NCBI GenBank assembly: GCA_963759115.1
Contig: CAVWXT010000006.1
Coordinates: 620,001-684,000 of the forward strand
Direction: 5' to 3'
Source of the DNA: CAVWXT01 sp963759115
GTDB taxonomy: Bacteria; Planctomycetota; Planctomycetia; Pirellulales; Thermoguttaceae
Length of the DNA: 64,000 nt
Shown: positions 56,291 to 64,000 of the stretch, in pieces
How positions within the stretch are numbered: position 1 is the first letter of the stretch
Layout of the letters: the number at the start of each line of letters is the position of its first letter
Program-made: the position numbers and the translations under genes
Notes under the pieces: generated by a model
Told to the model about the DNA's origin: nothing
Database searches by the model: none
The model's input: only the letters and a program-made list of their open reading frames with translations

Positions 56291-57517
56291 TTACAAGTCG
56301 GCCATTGGCAGCGCCATCACGCCTTCTTTCAACGGCAGCCGCACGTCGCCGGGATGCACTACGTATCCAGCGGCGGCTCGGCGGCCGATGTCGCGGCGAA
56401 ACCGCAGGATGCCTTCGGCCATGGCCGGCCGCGGCGTAGCCGACAGCTTGACTTCAATCGGTACGAGTTCCCGTCCGGTGTCCACCACGATATCGACCTC
56501 CGATCCGGCCGAAGTCCGCCAGAAATACACCTCCGGCTGCTGCCCGCGATGGACGATCGCTTTCAGAATCTCGCCGAGCACGGCCGTCTCCAGGATTGCG
56601 CCCGCCAGGGGGCCGGAAGCGGCGTGATCCGGATCGCGCAAGCCGGACAAGTAGCAAAGGGTGCCAACATCGGTGAAGTACACCTTCGGCGTCTTCACCA
56701 ACCGCTTGTCGACGTTGGCGAAAAAGGGCCGCAAAACGACAACCTGGTGCGTGGCTTCGAGCACCGAGAGCCAGGCTTTCGCCGTGTTGGCGGCGACGCC
56801 CAGCGTTCGGGCCAAGTCGGCCAGGTTGAAGAGCTGCCCGCTGCGGGCGGCCGTTGCCCGCAGGAATTCCTGGAACTGGCCGAGGTTGCCCACCTGGCGC
56901 AGCGCACGCACGTCGCGCTCGAGGTACGTCTGCACGTAACTGGCGTGCCAGAGGGCTACGTCGCGGTCGTGGCGGATCGCAAGTTCGGGGTATCCGCCGC
57001 GAAGAAAGCCTTCCCACAACGTCTTTGAGGAAGCGTCTCGGCGATGGCCCTCGGGCTCCGCGGCGAGCCGTTCCCAAGGCAACGGAGCCCCCGGTTGGCC
57101 CGCCATCTCGCGCCGCGAGAGAGGCAGCAATCGTAGGATTGCGGCTCTGCCCGCCAGCGACTCGGTAATGCGCTCGATCAGCAACAGATTCTGCGAGCCA
57201 GTCAGCAGGTATTGCCCGGGCAGATTGCGCCGGGTGTCAACACGCTCTTTGATATAGGGGAGCAAATTCGGGGCATTGTGAACTTCGTCGAACACCACCG
57301 GCGGCGGGTTAGCATCAAGGAAGCCGCGCGGGTCGGTCTCCGTCGCCGCACGGATGTCGGGAAGCTCCAGCGAGACGTAGCGATGCGTACGACCGAACAA
57401 ATATCGTAAGAGCGTGGTTTTACCCGACTGCCGGGGCCCGGTAAGCACCACGACAGGGAACTCCGTCGCGGCGCGAGTGATCACGGGTTCGAGCGAACGG
57501 GCGATATAGCGTTCCAT
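56291..57517 (-). CDS. DUF4143-type P-loop ATPase
   Basis: 408 residues. Start at ATG 57517 (MERYIARSLEPVI), the normal N-terminus of the family; a longer start would read through the palindrome at 57530-57560. Walker A VVLTGPRQSGKTTLLRYL, Walker B PPVVFDEVHNAPNLLPYI, sensor LLTGSQNLLL, then a winged helix (LFNLADLARTLGVAANTAKA) and a C-terminal PD-(D/E)xK-like segment (VYFWRTSAGSEVDIVVD, LVPIEVKLS). The cellular role of the family is unsettled; many are horizontally mobile and resemble stand-alone toxin-like or regulatory ATPases. Confidence 0.87.
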   Translation of the reverse strand: MERYIARSLEPVITRAATEFPVVVLTGPRQSGKTTLLRYLFGRTHRYVSLELPDIRAATETDPRGFLDANPPPVVFDEVHNAPNLLPYIKERVDTRRNLPGQYLLTGSQNLLLIERITESLAGRAAILRLLPLSRREMAGQPGAPLPWERLAAEPEGHRRDASSKTLWEGFLRGGYPELAIRHDRDVALWHASYVQTYLERDVRALRQVGNLGQFQEFLRATAARSGQLFNLADLARTLGVAANTAKAWLSVLEATHQVVVLRPFFANVDKRLVKTPKVYFTDVGTLCYLSGLRDPDHAASGPLAGAILETAVLGEILKAIVHRGQQPEVYFWRTSAGSEVDIVVDTGRELVPIEVKLSATPRPAMAEGILRFRRDIGRRAAAGYVVHPGDVRLPLKEGVMALPMADL

Positions 57518-57529
57518 CACGGCCTCTTG

Positions 57530-57560
57530 TGCAATTATGCATTTCAAATGCATAATTGCA
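57530..57560. promoter_or_regulatory. Perfect 31-bp palindrome upstream of the DUF4143 gene
   Basis: Arms TGCAATTATGCATTT (57530-57544) and AAATGCATAATTGCA (57546-57560) around a single C. It is markedly A/T-rich against its surroundings and lies 13 bases upstream of the ATPase start and 4 bases past the lutC stop. It could be an operator for the ATPase gene or its own autoregulation site, or part of a transcription stop after lutC. Confidence 0.6.
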
Positions 57561-57563
57561 AGA

Positions 57564-58214
57564 TCATCCAACCAGAATCACCACCAGCCGCTTTGGTCCG
57601 TGGACGCCGAGGATGAGGATCTTCTCGATGTCGGCCGTGCGGCTGGGACCGGTAACGATCACGAACTCCCCGCGGGCGGCCGGATCAGCCACACGGGGCG
57701 CGATCCTCGTCCAGGCAGCCGGCAAGTGCTCGGCCAACCGGTCCGCTCGGCCGATCACCACGCAGGCTGGCGGCAGATAACAGAGCAGCCGCTCGGGGGC
57801 GGTGGGGCAGGCGATCAGGCACGAGCCCGTATCGGCCAGCAGCACGTCGGCCTCGACCACACTCGCCGAAAGTTCGGCCATGCCTCGCGGTTGCCAGTCG
57901 GCGGCGGCCCATTTGAGAAGGCCCGACGGCAGATTGGCGACGACTTCACGCACCAGTGGGCGATCCATCGCGCCCAGCGCGGTCCAACTTGCCTGGCTCG
58001 CCAGTTGGGCCAATTGCCGCCGCGCCTCCTCAATCGTGGCGCAGCGGATGACCTCGCCGTGAACGGCCGTCAGCTCCTGGCCGAATCGTTCGGCCATCGC
58101 GGCCGCGGTGGGGTTTTGTCGCGGCCAGACCTCGGCCACCGGCGGCAAGGAAACCTGTGGCCCACTGGCGAGCCCGCTGCGGACGCGCTGTAAAATCGTG
58201 TCACGGCTGCTCAT
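57564..58214 (-). CDS. lutC: LutC-type lactate utilisation protein
   Basis: 216 residues from ATG 58214, overlapping the lutB stop by four bases (ATGA). LutC/YkgG family: MSSRDTILQRVRSGLA start, DVLLADTGSCLIACPTAPER, LCYLPPACVVIGRADRLAEH, and the closing GEFVIVTGPSRTADIEKILI then GVHGPKRLVVILVG. It works with LutA and LutB to oxidise L-lactate to pyruvate in the cytosol. Confidence 0.93.
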   Translation of the reverse strand: MSSRDTILQRVRSGLASGPQVSLPPVAEVWPRQNPTAAAMAERFGQELTAVHGEVIRCATIEEARRQLAQLASQASWTALGAMDRPLVREVVANLPSGLLKWAAADWQPRGMAELSASVVEADVLLADTGSCLIACPTAPERLLCYLPPACVVIGRADRLAEHLPAAWTRIAPRVADPAARGEFVIVTGPSRTADIEKILILGVHGPKRLVVILVG

Positions 58215-59626
58215 GGCTGTTCGTATTTGTCTTTGTTCTTCCGCCACCAACTGCGGAAATCGGGGCCGGGCACCTTGGGCAACTCGCGGCCGCGGGTCCA
58301 TGCGCCCAGCTTGCCAAAGTGCCACGGCAAAAATCTCGACATCCGAACGCCGATTCGCACGCCGGTCATCGCCAGTTTGTAGCGGAGCGGTCCGCCCATA
58401 AACCACGCCCAGATTGCCCAAGTCAACCGTTCGCTCGCCGAGTTCATGGGCGACGGCTCGTTGACGGCCCGGTGACGCAGGTGGACCAGTTGATGCGGGA
58501 TGTCGATCTTGACGGGGCAGACTTCGCCGCAGGCCCCGCACAACGACGAGGCGAAGGGCAGCTTGCCCGCCTTGTCCAGGCCCACCAGGTGCGGCGTGAG
58601 GATCGAGCCGATCGGGCCGGGATAGACCCAGCCGTAGACCCAACCGCCCACGCGGCGATAGACCGGGCAGACGTTCAGGCACGCCCCGCAGCGGATGCAG
58701 TGCAGCGACGACCAGCCCGCCTGGTCTTTCAACACGTTGCTCCGCCCGTTGTCGAACAGGATGACGTAGAGTTTTCGGCCGGGCGCGGGGCCATCAATCA
58801 GGTGCGTGTAGGTCGTGAGCTTCTGGCCGGTGCCGCTCCGCGGCAAGAGGTTCAGGAACAGGGGCAGGTCGTCGAGCCGCGGCAGCACCTTCTCGATGCC
58901 CACCAGCGCGACGTGGACGGGCGGGGTAGCCGTGGAGAGGCCCGCATTGCCTTCGTTTTCGATCACCACCAGCGTGCCGGTGTCGGCTACGGCGAAGTTG
59001 CCGCCGGAGATGCCCATCTCGGCGCGGAGATACTCTTCGCGGAGGTGCCGCCGGGCGACGTCGGTCAACTTCTGATGTTCTTCGGTATAGGGCTCGCCCA
59101 GTTTTTCGGCGAAGAGCCGGCCCACGTCGGCCGCCGACATGTGGATGGCCGGCGTCACGATGTGGACCGGCCGCTGATGGGCCAACTGCACGATGTACTC
59201 GCCCAGGTCGGTCTCCACGGCACGGATTCCTGCGGCTTCCAACACGTCGTTCAAGTCCAGTTCCTCGCTCAGCATGGACTTCGACTTGACCACGCTGCGG
59301 ACGTTGTGCTCGCGGGCGATGCGGAGCACGTGTTGGTTGGCCTCCGTCGCGTCCGTGGCCCAGAGCACGGTGGCGCCGCGGGCGGTGATGTTCCGCTCGA
59401 ACTCCACCAACAGCTTGTCGAGGTTGGCGATGGCAAAGGTCTTGATCTGGTGCGCCGCCTCGCGCCAGTCCTGGAAGCCGGGCACGGCGTCGGTGATCGA
59501 CCGATTGTGTTTGCTCGACCGCTCGGCGGTGGCGCCCAGCGATGGGGGCGCAGCCGGCTCGCACAGGCCCACGGTCTTGTCCGCAAGGAAGGCGGCACCG
59601 GAAAGATGGATTGGAGTGTTGGACAT
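58211..59626 (-). CDS. lutB: LutB-type iron-sulfur lactate oxidation subunit
   Basis: 471 residues. Start at ATG 59626. LutB/YkgF family: an LUD domain (NLDKLLVEFERNITARGATV, VKSKSMLSEELDLNDVLEAA, GNFAVADTGTLVVIENEGNA) followed by two [4Fe-4S] sites, HCIRCGACLNVCPVYRRVGG and LCGACGEVCPVKIDIPHQLV, and a basic C-terminus. The gene for the third subunit, LutA, normally directly upstream, is not present between lutB and the insertion sequence 194 bases away. Confidence 0.94.
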   Translation of the reverse strand: MSNTPIHLSGAAFLADKTVGLCEPAAPPSLGATAERSSKHNRSITDAVPGFQDWREAAHQIKTFAIANLDKLLVEFERNITARGATVLWATDATEANQHVLRIAREHNVRSVVKSKSMLSEELDLNDVLEAAGIRAVETDLGEYIVQLAHQRPVHIVTPAIHMSAADVGRLFAEKLGEPYTEEHQKLTDVARRHLREEYLRAEMGISGGNFAVADTGTLVVIENEGNAGLSTATPPVHVALVGIEKVLPRLDDLPLFLNLLPRSGTGQKLTTYTHLIDGPAPGRKLYVILFDNGRSNVLKDQAGWSSLHCIRCGACLNVCPVYRRVGGWVYGWVYPGPIGSILTPHLVGLDKAGKLPFASSLCGACGEVCPVKIDIPHQLVHLRHRAVNEPSPMNSASERLTWAIWAWFMGGPLRYKLAMTGVRIGVRMSRFLPWHFGKLGAWTRGRELPKVPGPDFRSWWRKNKDKYEQP

Positions 59627-59944
59627 GGACGATCGGCTGGCAGCGGCGAAAGAGGCTTCCCATTGGCATCGCTCTGGGTTGACGCACCCCCCGTATGGAC
59701 GACGGTGACGACGGATCCATTCGATGCCCCTCCCTTATATTGCGCGGGGGAACCTTTTCAAGCGGTCCCCTGCGTCAATTCCGCGATTGTCGTTCCGCTC
59801 GGAGGTGCTTCGCGGTTTTGCGGTAGGTCCCGCCTAGGCTGATGAAAACTTGGTCTTGACGCGCGGGTTTGGAAAGGGTTTAGATTACCATTCTCTTGCG
59901 CAGCAACGTGGGCGGAAGCGGGTGGGCAGCCGAGGAGCAATGGG

Positions 59945-60214
59945 ATGGCAGAGACAGGGACAACGCGATGGGATGCGTGGGCAGCATGGCTGGAGGAGAG
60001 TCGGGATCAGTGGAAGGCGAAAGCGCAGGAGCGGACCAAGGAGATCAAACGACTGAAGGTTCGCGTGACGGACGTGGTCAACAGCCGTAGCGAGTGGCGT
60101 AGCCGGGCCGAGACCTCCGCCGCAGAATCCCGAGTGCAGGCGGAACAGGTCGAGGCTTTGAATCGCGAGGTAGAAGCGTTGCGTGCTGAACTGGGGGAAA
60201 AACGGCGCTCGTAG
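59945..60214 (+). CDS. Small coiled-coil accessory protein of the insertion sequence, copy 2
   Basis: 89 residues, same as copy 1 except Ala for Val (KAKAQERTKEI). Ribosome site GAGGAGCAATGGG. Stop TAG shares its last base with the GTG start of the transposase. Confidence 0.65.
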   Translation: MAETGTTRWDAWAAWLEESRDQWKAKAQERTKEIKRLKVRVTDVVNSRSEWRSRAETSAAESRVQAEQVEALNREVEALRAELGEKRRS

Positions 60215-61527
60215 TGTCTGGGGGGCCTGCGCCACGTCGGCACGGTTATGGCGTGAGTCCAATCTGCCTGACGCTTCGTTTCGCGTTGGACCTGACGGTG
60301 CGGGCTGTGACACGGGTTGGGTCGGTACTGACGGCCTACTTGCCCGAGGCGTTCGGCGAGACGCCGCACTGGACCACGGGGCGGATGTGGCTTCTTCGCG
60401 TGGGATACTACAAGTTGACCCGCGTGAAAACCCGCGCCGCGGATTGGGTCTGGATCCTCGACCATACGGTGCCGGCCGGCCGGCTGAAGTGTCTGGTAAT
60501 CTTGGGGATCCGTCTGGCCGACTTGCCGCCGCCGGGTGAACACCTCGCCTGGAGTCATTGGGAGGCGATTGGCGTGGTGCCGATGGCCTCTTCCAACGGC
60601 GAGGCGGTGCTGGTGCAGTTGGAGCGGCACGTGTCGGTGACCGGTCCACCTTGTGGGATCGTCAGTGACCACGGGGCCGATCTGTGGGCTGGCGTGCAGC
60701 GATTTTGCCGGCGATATCCGGCTGTGCGTGCGATTTACGACGTGGCGCACAAGGCGGCTTGTCTGCTGAAGGGTCTGTGGGAGAGAGATCCTCTGTGGGC
60801 AACCTTCTCGAAGCAACTGCTGGTGGCCAAGCGGAAAATGCGGCAAACCGAGTTGGCGTTCCTGGCCCCTGCCACCCAACGTTCCAAGGCCCGCTACATG
60901 AACCTCGGCCCTTTGCTGGACTGGGCCGACACGGCTCTCTGGGCTTTGGACGAGCATCCCGCCGAAGTGCTCCGTTATTGCAGCGTGGAGCGCCTGGAGG
61001 AGAAACTCGGCTGGCTGCGCGACTACCGCGCGGCGATCATCGCGTGGGAGCAGTGGCGACGGATCGCCGAGGCGGGCGTGCAGATGATCCGTAGCGGCGG
61101 TCTGACGTTGGGCACCGCGGGGGAGTTGCTAGTCCGGACTCGACCGTTCGCCCGCGATGCGTCCGGCCTGTGGCTTTGTGAACAATTGAGGGAGTTTGCG
61201 CAGGAGCAGACGCGCGGCTTGACGGAGCACGAGAGGTATCCGGGTTCCTCGGAAGTGATCGAATCCTGCTTTGGCAAGCAGAAGTCGCTTTCCGGGGAAC
61301 AGAGCCAAGGAGGCTTCACGAGCCTGATCCTGGGACTCGGGGCGCTGGTTGGATCGTTGGACGAGGAGGTTGTCCAAGCTGCGTTGGAGCGCACCCCGGG
61401 CAAAATGGTTCGTCGGTGGTGTGCCGACCAACTTGGCACCACGCCCCAGGCCCAGCGTCAAGTCGTTTTCGCCGCCCGTCGCCAGGCGCAAGAGATTACG
61501 GAAGAACCACTTTCCACGTCAACATGA
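60214..61527 (+). CDS. DDE-type transposase (insertion sequence copy 2)
   Basis: 437 residues from GTG 60214, intact, with the same candidate acids as copy 1 (VWILDHTV, CGIVSDHGADLW, SSEVIESCFG). It reads LREFAQEQ where copy 1 reads LREVAQEQ. An intact transposase beside a shortened right end suggests it may still act on other copies. Confidence 0.8.
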   Translation: MSGGPAPRRHGYGVSPICLTLRFALDLTVRAVTRVGSVLTAYLPEAFGETPHWTTGRMWLLRVGYYKLTRVKTRAADWVWILDHTVPAGRLKCLVILGIRLADLPPPGEHLAWSHWEAIGVVPMASSNGEAVLVQLERHVSVTGPPCGIVSDHGADLWAGVQRFCRRYPAVRAIYDVAHKAACLLKGLWERDPLWATFSKQLLVAKRKMRQTELAFLAPATQRSKARYMNLGPLLDWADTALWALDEHPAEVLRYCSVERLEEKLGWLRDYRAAIIAWEQWRRIAEAGVQMIRSGGLTLGTAGELLVRTRPFARDASGLWLCEQLREFAQEQTRGLTEHERYPGSSEVIESCFGKQKSLSGEQSQGGFTSLILGLGALVGSLDEEVVQAALERTPGKMVRRWCADQLGTTPQAQRQVVFAARRQAQEITEEPLSTST

Positions 61528-61576
61528 AGTTTTCATCACCCCAGGCTCCGCCTCCCTTGTGTATCCGTTCGCATTG

Positions 61577-62086
61577 TCACTCGCTATCTAGCCGAACTCT
61601 TTCTAGTTTGGGTTTGTCTGGCGGGGCCGCATGACTATCAGCGGATGGCGGTATCGCCTTCCGGTACTGGGTCGCTCGCCGTCCTGCGCCCTTCTGGTGA
61701 ACTACCAGTTCACTAGACTCAACCATGTTCTGGAGCACCTGAACAATGGATGTCCTTTTGACTGCTGCGCCTACGCCAGGTTTGGACCGAATAATGACTC
61801 TTCTAACGTCTTTCCAGTCAAATATTTTGAGTGATCCAATAGCCTGACCCACCGCAGAAACTACCTCCCCGGATGCCAGACGCGGCTTTTCTGAAATGGC
61901 AGTCCCAAGGCCAAAAACGCCCTTCCCTTTGTTTGCGGCTGCTGGTGTGGGTTCCGCTGGCATGTCAGCCGATGGCAGGCTCTTGTCGGGGTTTGCCAGA
62001 CGCCAGACACGTTCCAGCGCCACAAGGTCGTCCCGGTAGCGGGCTTTTATCTGGGAACGTAACGCCATGTACTTGGTAGTGTTCAT
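61577..62086 (-). CDS. Small protein with putative winged-helix domain
   Basis: 169 residues from ATG 62086 (GAGG 11 bases upstream). I do not recognise the family. The N-terminus (MNTTKYMALRSQIKARYRDD) is helical, followed by a Pro/Ala linker. The middle, VRRVIIRSKPGVGAAVKRTS then IVQVLQNMVESSELVVHQKG, has the helix-helix-strand-wing rhythm of a winged-helix DNA-binding domain, ending AGRRATQYRK. The tail is Pro/Asp-rich. It is divergently transcribed from dinD across a 134-base region containing an operator-like palindrome, so it may be a regulator; that is inference. Confidence 0.5.
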   Translation of the reverse strand: MNTTKYMALRSQIKARYRDDLVALERVWRLANPDKSLPSADMPAEPTPAAANKGKGVFGLGTAISEKPRLASGEVVSAVGQAIGSLKIFDWKDVRRVIIRSKPGVGAAVKRTSIVQVLQNMVESSELVVHQKGAGRRATQYRKAIPPSADSHAAPPDKPKLERVRLDSE

Positions 62087-62153
62087 GCCACTATTCTACC
62101 TCTCGACACGACACAACACAAGGGTTTCGGATGGGGGAAACGTCAGAAAAGCC

Positions 62154-62182
62154 TTGCAATACTCACCGCATGGGAGTATCAT
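62154..62182 (+). promoter_or_regulatory. Sigma-70-like promoter with overlapping palindrome upstream of dinD
   Basis: TTGCAA (62154-62159), 17-base spacer, TATCAT (62177-62182). Perfect 6-base arms ATACTC (62159-62164) and GAGTAT (62174-62179) straddle the spacer, as an operator for a repressor such as LexA would. Confidence 0.55.
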
Positions 62183-62232
62183 AAGTCCACCGTAACGTGT
62201 AATGCACATGCCACTACAGGATGGTATTTGTG

Positions 62233-62605
62233 ATGAAAAGCGAGCTAATCAGACAGTTCCACGCCAGTTTTGAGCAAATGATGCATGTCGAAGAGGAGAC
62301 GGGCACCGAGTTTTGGTTGGGTAGGGACTTGCAGCAGGCCCTTGGGTATCAAACATGGCGGAGCTTTGAACAGGTCATAGACAACGCCATAACTGCTTGT
62401 CACAACGCCGGTTACAATCCAAACGATCATTTTGCCGAAGCAAGCAAGATGATCCCGCTAGGAAAGGGCGCGGAACGCGAGGTAGCCGATTTTATGCTTA
62501 CTCGCTATGCGTGTTACCTGATCGCACAGAACGGCGATCCATCGAAAGCTCCTGTCGCGTTTGCACAAACCTACTTCGCCGTCCAAACGCGGAAGCAGGA
62601 ACTAA
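62233..62605 (+). pseudogene. dinD: dinD-like DNA-damage-inducible gene, cut by an IS4 element
   Basis: Start at ATG 62233 (another at 62221 lies too close to its AGG). The BRO-N-like DinD core is clear: FWLGRDLQQALGYQTWRSFE, NDHFAEASKMIPLGKGAERE, VADFMLTRYACYLIAQNGDP, VAFAQTYFAVQTRKQELI. Normal DinD proteins continue for another ~130 residues; here homology stops at about 62605 and the frame runs on through foreign sequence to a stop at 62718. The break coincides with the end of the IS4-family element. Confidence 0.82.
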
Positions 62606-64000
62606 TCGCAATACCGTTCAACGGATTAGAACGATGGCAGGTCGAAACTCTTTGGCTGGCTGGGGGTAATGACGATGCTCGGCCCTTTTTTTCGCCCAGC
62701 AGCTCATCTTTCGTTTGATCACGCGTGGGTTGATTCGGTTACGGCGAGCGGGAAGTATTTCCTCGGCAATTTCCTCCAGCAGCGCCTGATACCACTGCCG
62801 CAGGGCACAAGCGCTTTTCGGGCACTCGGGCAAGCGACATCGCAAGATGTTCAAGGTGGCGGTGAAAGAAATCCGTTGCGGATCAACGCGCTTCTGCAAG
62901 GCCGCTTCGTACATCAGGACGCGCACAACGTAATGGCCCAAGAGGAGCCCGTAAATCTCTTGCAATACGCCGATGGTCGTTTGGCTCCGCAAGACCGGCC
63001 GCTCTCGTTGGTGGGTCTTCAACTCATCAATGGTCAGTTCCTCTTCCCAACGCTCGTGGTAAAGCTCGATCAGGGTCACGGCTGGGTCCAAGGTTTCATC
63101 CAGGAAGGTCGTCAGCAAACGGTGCATAACCTTGTTTCCGGGGCGGCCAGGATCATCGAAGGTGTACTCGATGATCCGCACCTCGATCCCGCCTTCGTCC
63201 TTTCGTCGATGACGAGCCGAGCGATACACCTTGGCCAGGTACGATCCATCGGAAAGACGGCGAATAGGCTGGAAAATAAGGCCGGTTTTGACTCGTGCCA
63301 GCAAATGCGCATGGCGATCCAACACCTCCTGAATGGTCTGATAACTGAAGAAACCGCGATCCCACAGCAGCAACATACCTTCCTTCAGGTGACGCAGCAG
63401 ATCGTGGGCCATGGTGACCTCGCCGATGCGAATGGATTTGATCAGACACCGCCACAACACATGGGTTCCCGTTTCGCACAACGCCAAAACCCGTGCCTGC
63501 GAATACGCGCCAGGAGCACGACCGCTGCCCGGTCTGCCGAAGACCCGTTCGTTCTCCGGCGTATCGGGAAGATCCAGGATGAACCCATCCAGCGCCATCA
63601 GACGCAATCCGCGGTAGAACGCTCCTGGGGTGTCAGGTTTGGCAAGCAACCGAACGACTGCATTAGCCAGCGCACGAAACGGTGCCAAGCCGATGCGTTT
63701 TCGGGCCTCACACAATGTCGATCGGCCGGGAGTGCCGTTCCGCCGAAACGGCTGCAACCAGCGAAAAACCTGCCGATAACAATCGCAGCAAAACAACCCC
63801 AGGGCAACCACGAACCAGACCATGAACCACCCTGGAAGGCGACGGCAGAAGCCCTTCGCTTTGCCGCATCGCTCCAAGATGGCTTCCACCTTGGCCCGCG
63901 GGATGATACGCTTCAGAGCACGGATTCGTTCTCGCGTCGGCCAAGACGCGAACTGGGCGACTTCCTTGTCGACCGAAATCATCGTAGCCTCCTTGCCAGA
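62605..64000 (-). mobile_element. IS4-family insertion sequence, right end beyond window
   Basis: Defined by its transposase and by the break in dinD near 62605. The far end and its inverted repeat lie past the window, so length and target duplication cannot be set. Confidence 0.75.
62618..63982 (-). CDS. IS4-family transposase
   Basis: 454 residues from ATG 63982, after GGAGG at a good distance. Catalytic residues: Asp in LMALDGFILDLPDTPENERV, Asp in MLLLWDRGFFSYQT, and the IS4 signature YHERWEEELTIDELK (Y-x2-R-x3-E-x6-K). The C-terminus KRKMSCWAKKRAEHRHYPQP is typical. Intact. Confidence 0.94.
   Translation of the reverse strand: MISVDKEVAQFASWPTRERIRALKRIIPRAKVEAILERCGKAKGFCRRLPGWFMVWFVVALGLFCCDCYRQVFRWLQPFRRNGTPGRSTLCEARKRIGLAPFRALANAVVRLLAKPDTPGAFYRGLRLMALDGFILDLPDTPENERVFGRPGSGRAPGAYSQARVLALCETGTHVLWRCLIKSIRIGEVTMAHDLLRHLKEGMLLLWDRGFFSYQTIQEVLDRHAHLLARVKTGLIFQPIRRLSDGSYLAKVYRSARHRRKDEGGIEVRIIEYTFDDPGRPGNKVMHRLLTTFLDETLDPAVTLIELYHERWEEELTIDELKTHQRERPVLRSQTTIGVLQEIYGLLLGHYVVRVLMYEAALQKRVDPQRISFTATLNILRCRLPECPKSACALRQWYQALLEEIAEEILPARRNRINPRVIKRKMSCWAKKRAEHRHYPQPAKEFRPAIVLIR

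Larger units (their letters stand above)
59820..61546 (+). mobile_element. Two-ORF insertion sequence, copy 2, inverted relative to copy 1
   Basis: Left end GCGGTAGGTCCCGCCTAGG as in copy 1. At the right the match to copy 1 stops at about 61546 (...CACCCCAGGC), so the outer ~14 bases of that terminal repeat are missing or replaced. Apart from a few substitutions the two copies are the same. Confidence 0.85.

Noticed and set aside
17405..61546. Composite transposon bounded by the two IS copies
   Set aside because: The segment of about 40 kb between them holds housekeeping genes such as rho, and no target duplication flanks the pair.

Overview
The window most resembles a high-GC planctomycete (Planctomycetota). 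The grounds are a Rho with an Arg/Gly-rich N-terminus, many secreted proteins of unknown function, large secreted carbohydrate-active enzymes, a XylR-type regulator beside a sodium:solute symporter, thioredoxin/YHS proteins with proline-rich linkers, and many short palindromic intergenic repeats. This is inference from gene content; no rRNA, tRNA or CRISPR array was recognised.

Layout. 0-3 kb: minus-strand pair of a ParB-like protein (two frameshifts) and a SNF2-type helicase that runs off the left edge, with the look of a defence or DNA-metabolism operon. 3.8-16.8 kb: secreted and metabolic genes, namely a secreted unknown, a GH2-like hydrolase, a DppA-type peptidase, an amidohydrolase, a UPF0104 membrane protein, a double alpha/beta hydrolase, and a molybdenum hydroxylase pair reaching 17.26 kb. 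17.4-19.1 kb: insertion sequence, copy 1. 19.2-25.9 kb: glycoside-hydrolase-like protein, ACT protein, benzoate-CoA-ligase-like enzyme, GlgX, TPR protein. 26-38.3 kb: M13 peptidase, HNH-like protein, Rho, thioredoxin/YHS protein, OxlT-like transporter, large secreted unknown. 38.4-42.1 kb: a group II intron whose maturase gene is split by an ISL3 element with an 8-bp target duplication, next to a 160-bp palindrome.

42.7-53.2 kb holds the most interesting block: eight plus-strand genes for two PQQ-type beta-propellers, an NHL-type propeller, a Tat-exported multi-cluster ferredoxin, a NapH/NosR-like membrane polyferredoxin, a fused NuoE-NuoF protein, and a [2Fe-2S]/GltD-like flavoprotein (the second propeller gene also encodes a membrane anchor). 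Together they look like a route between cytosolic NAD(P)H and exported redox carriers. This block is full of single-base, mostly insertional, frameshifts while the encoded protein stays conserved between them, so either the assembly is poor here or the operon has decayed very recently.

53.2-59.6 kb: XylR-type regulator and SSS symporter, DUF4143 ATPase with a perfect 31-bp palindrome, and lutC-lutB without lutA. 59.8-61.5 kb: insertion sequence, copy 2, nearly identical to copy 1 and inverted. 61.6-64 kb: a small putative winged-helix protein divergent from a dinD gene that is cut by an IS4-family element running off the right edge.

Sporadic single-base frameshifts also affect genes outside the 42.7-53.6 kb patch (near 2.70, 2.88, 4.70, 6.34, 11.75, 13.25, 26.32, 27.05, 33.43, 37.54 and 40.15 kb). 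For these genes the coordinates give the whole reconstructed gene and the break is noted.
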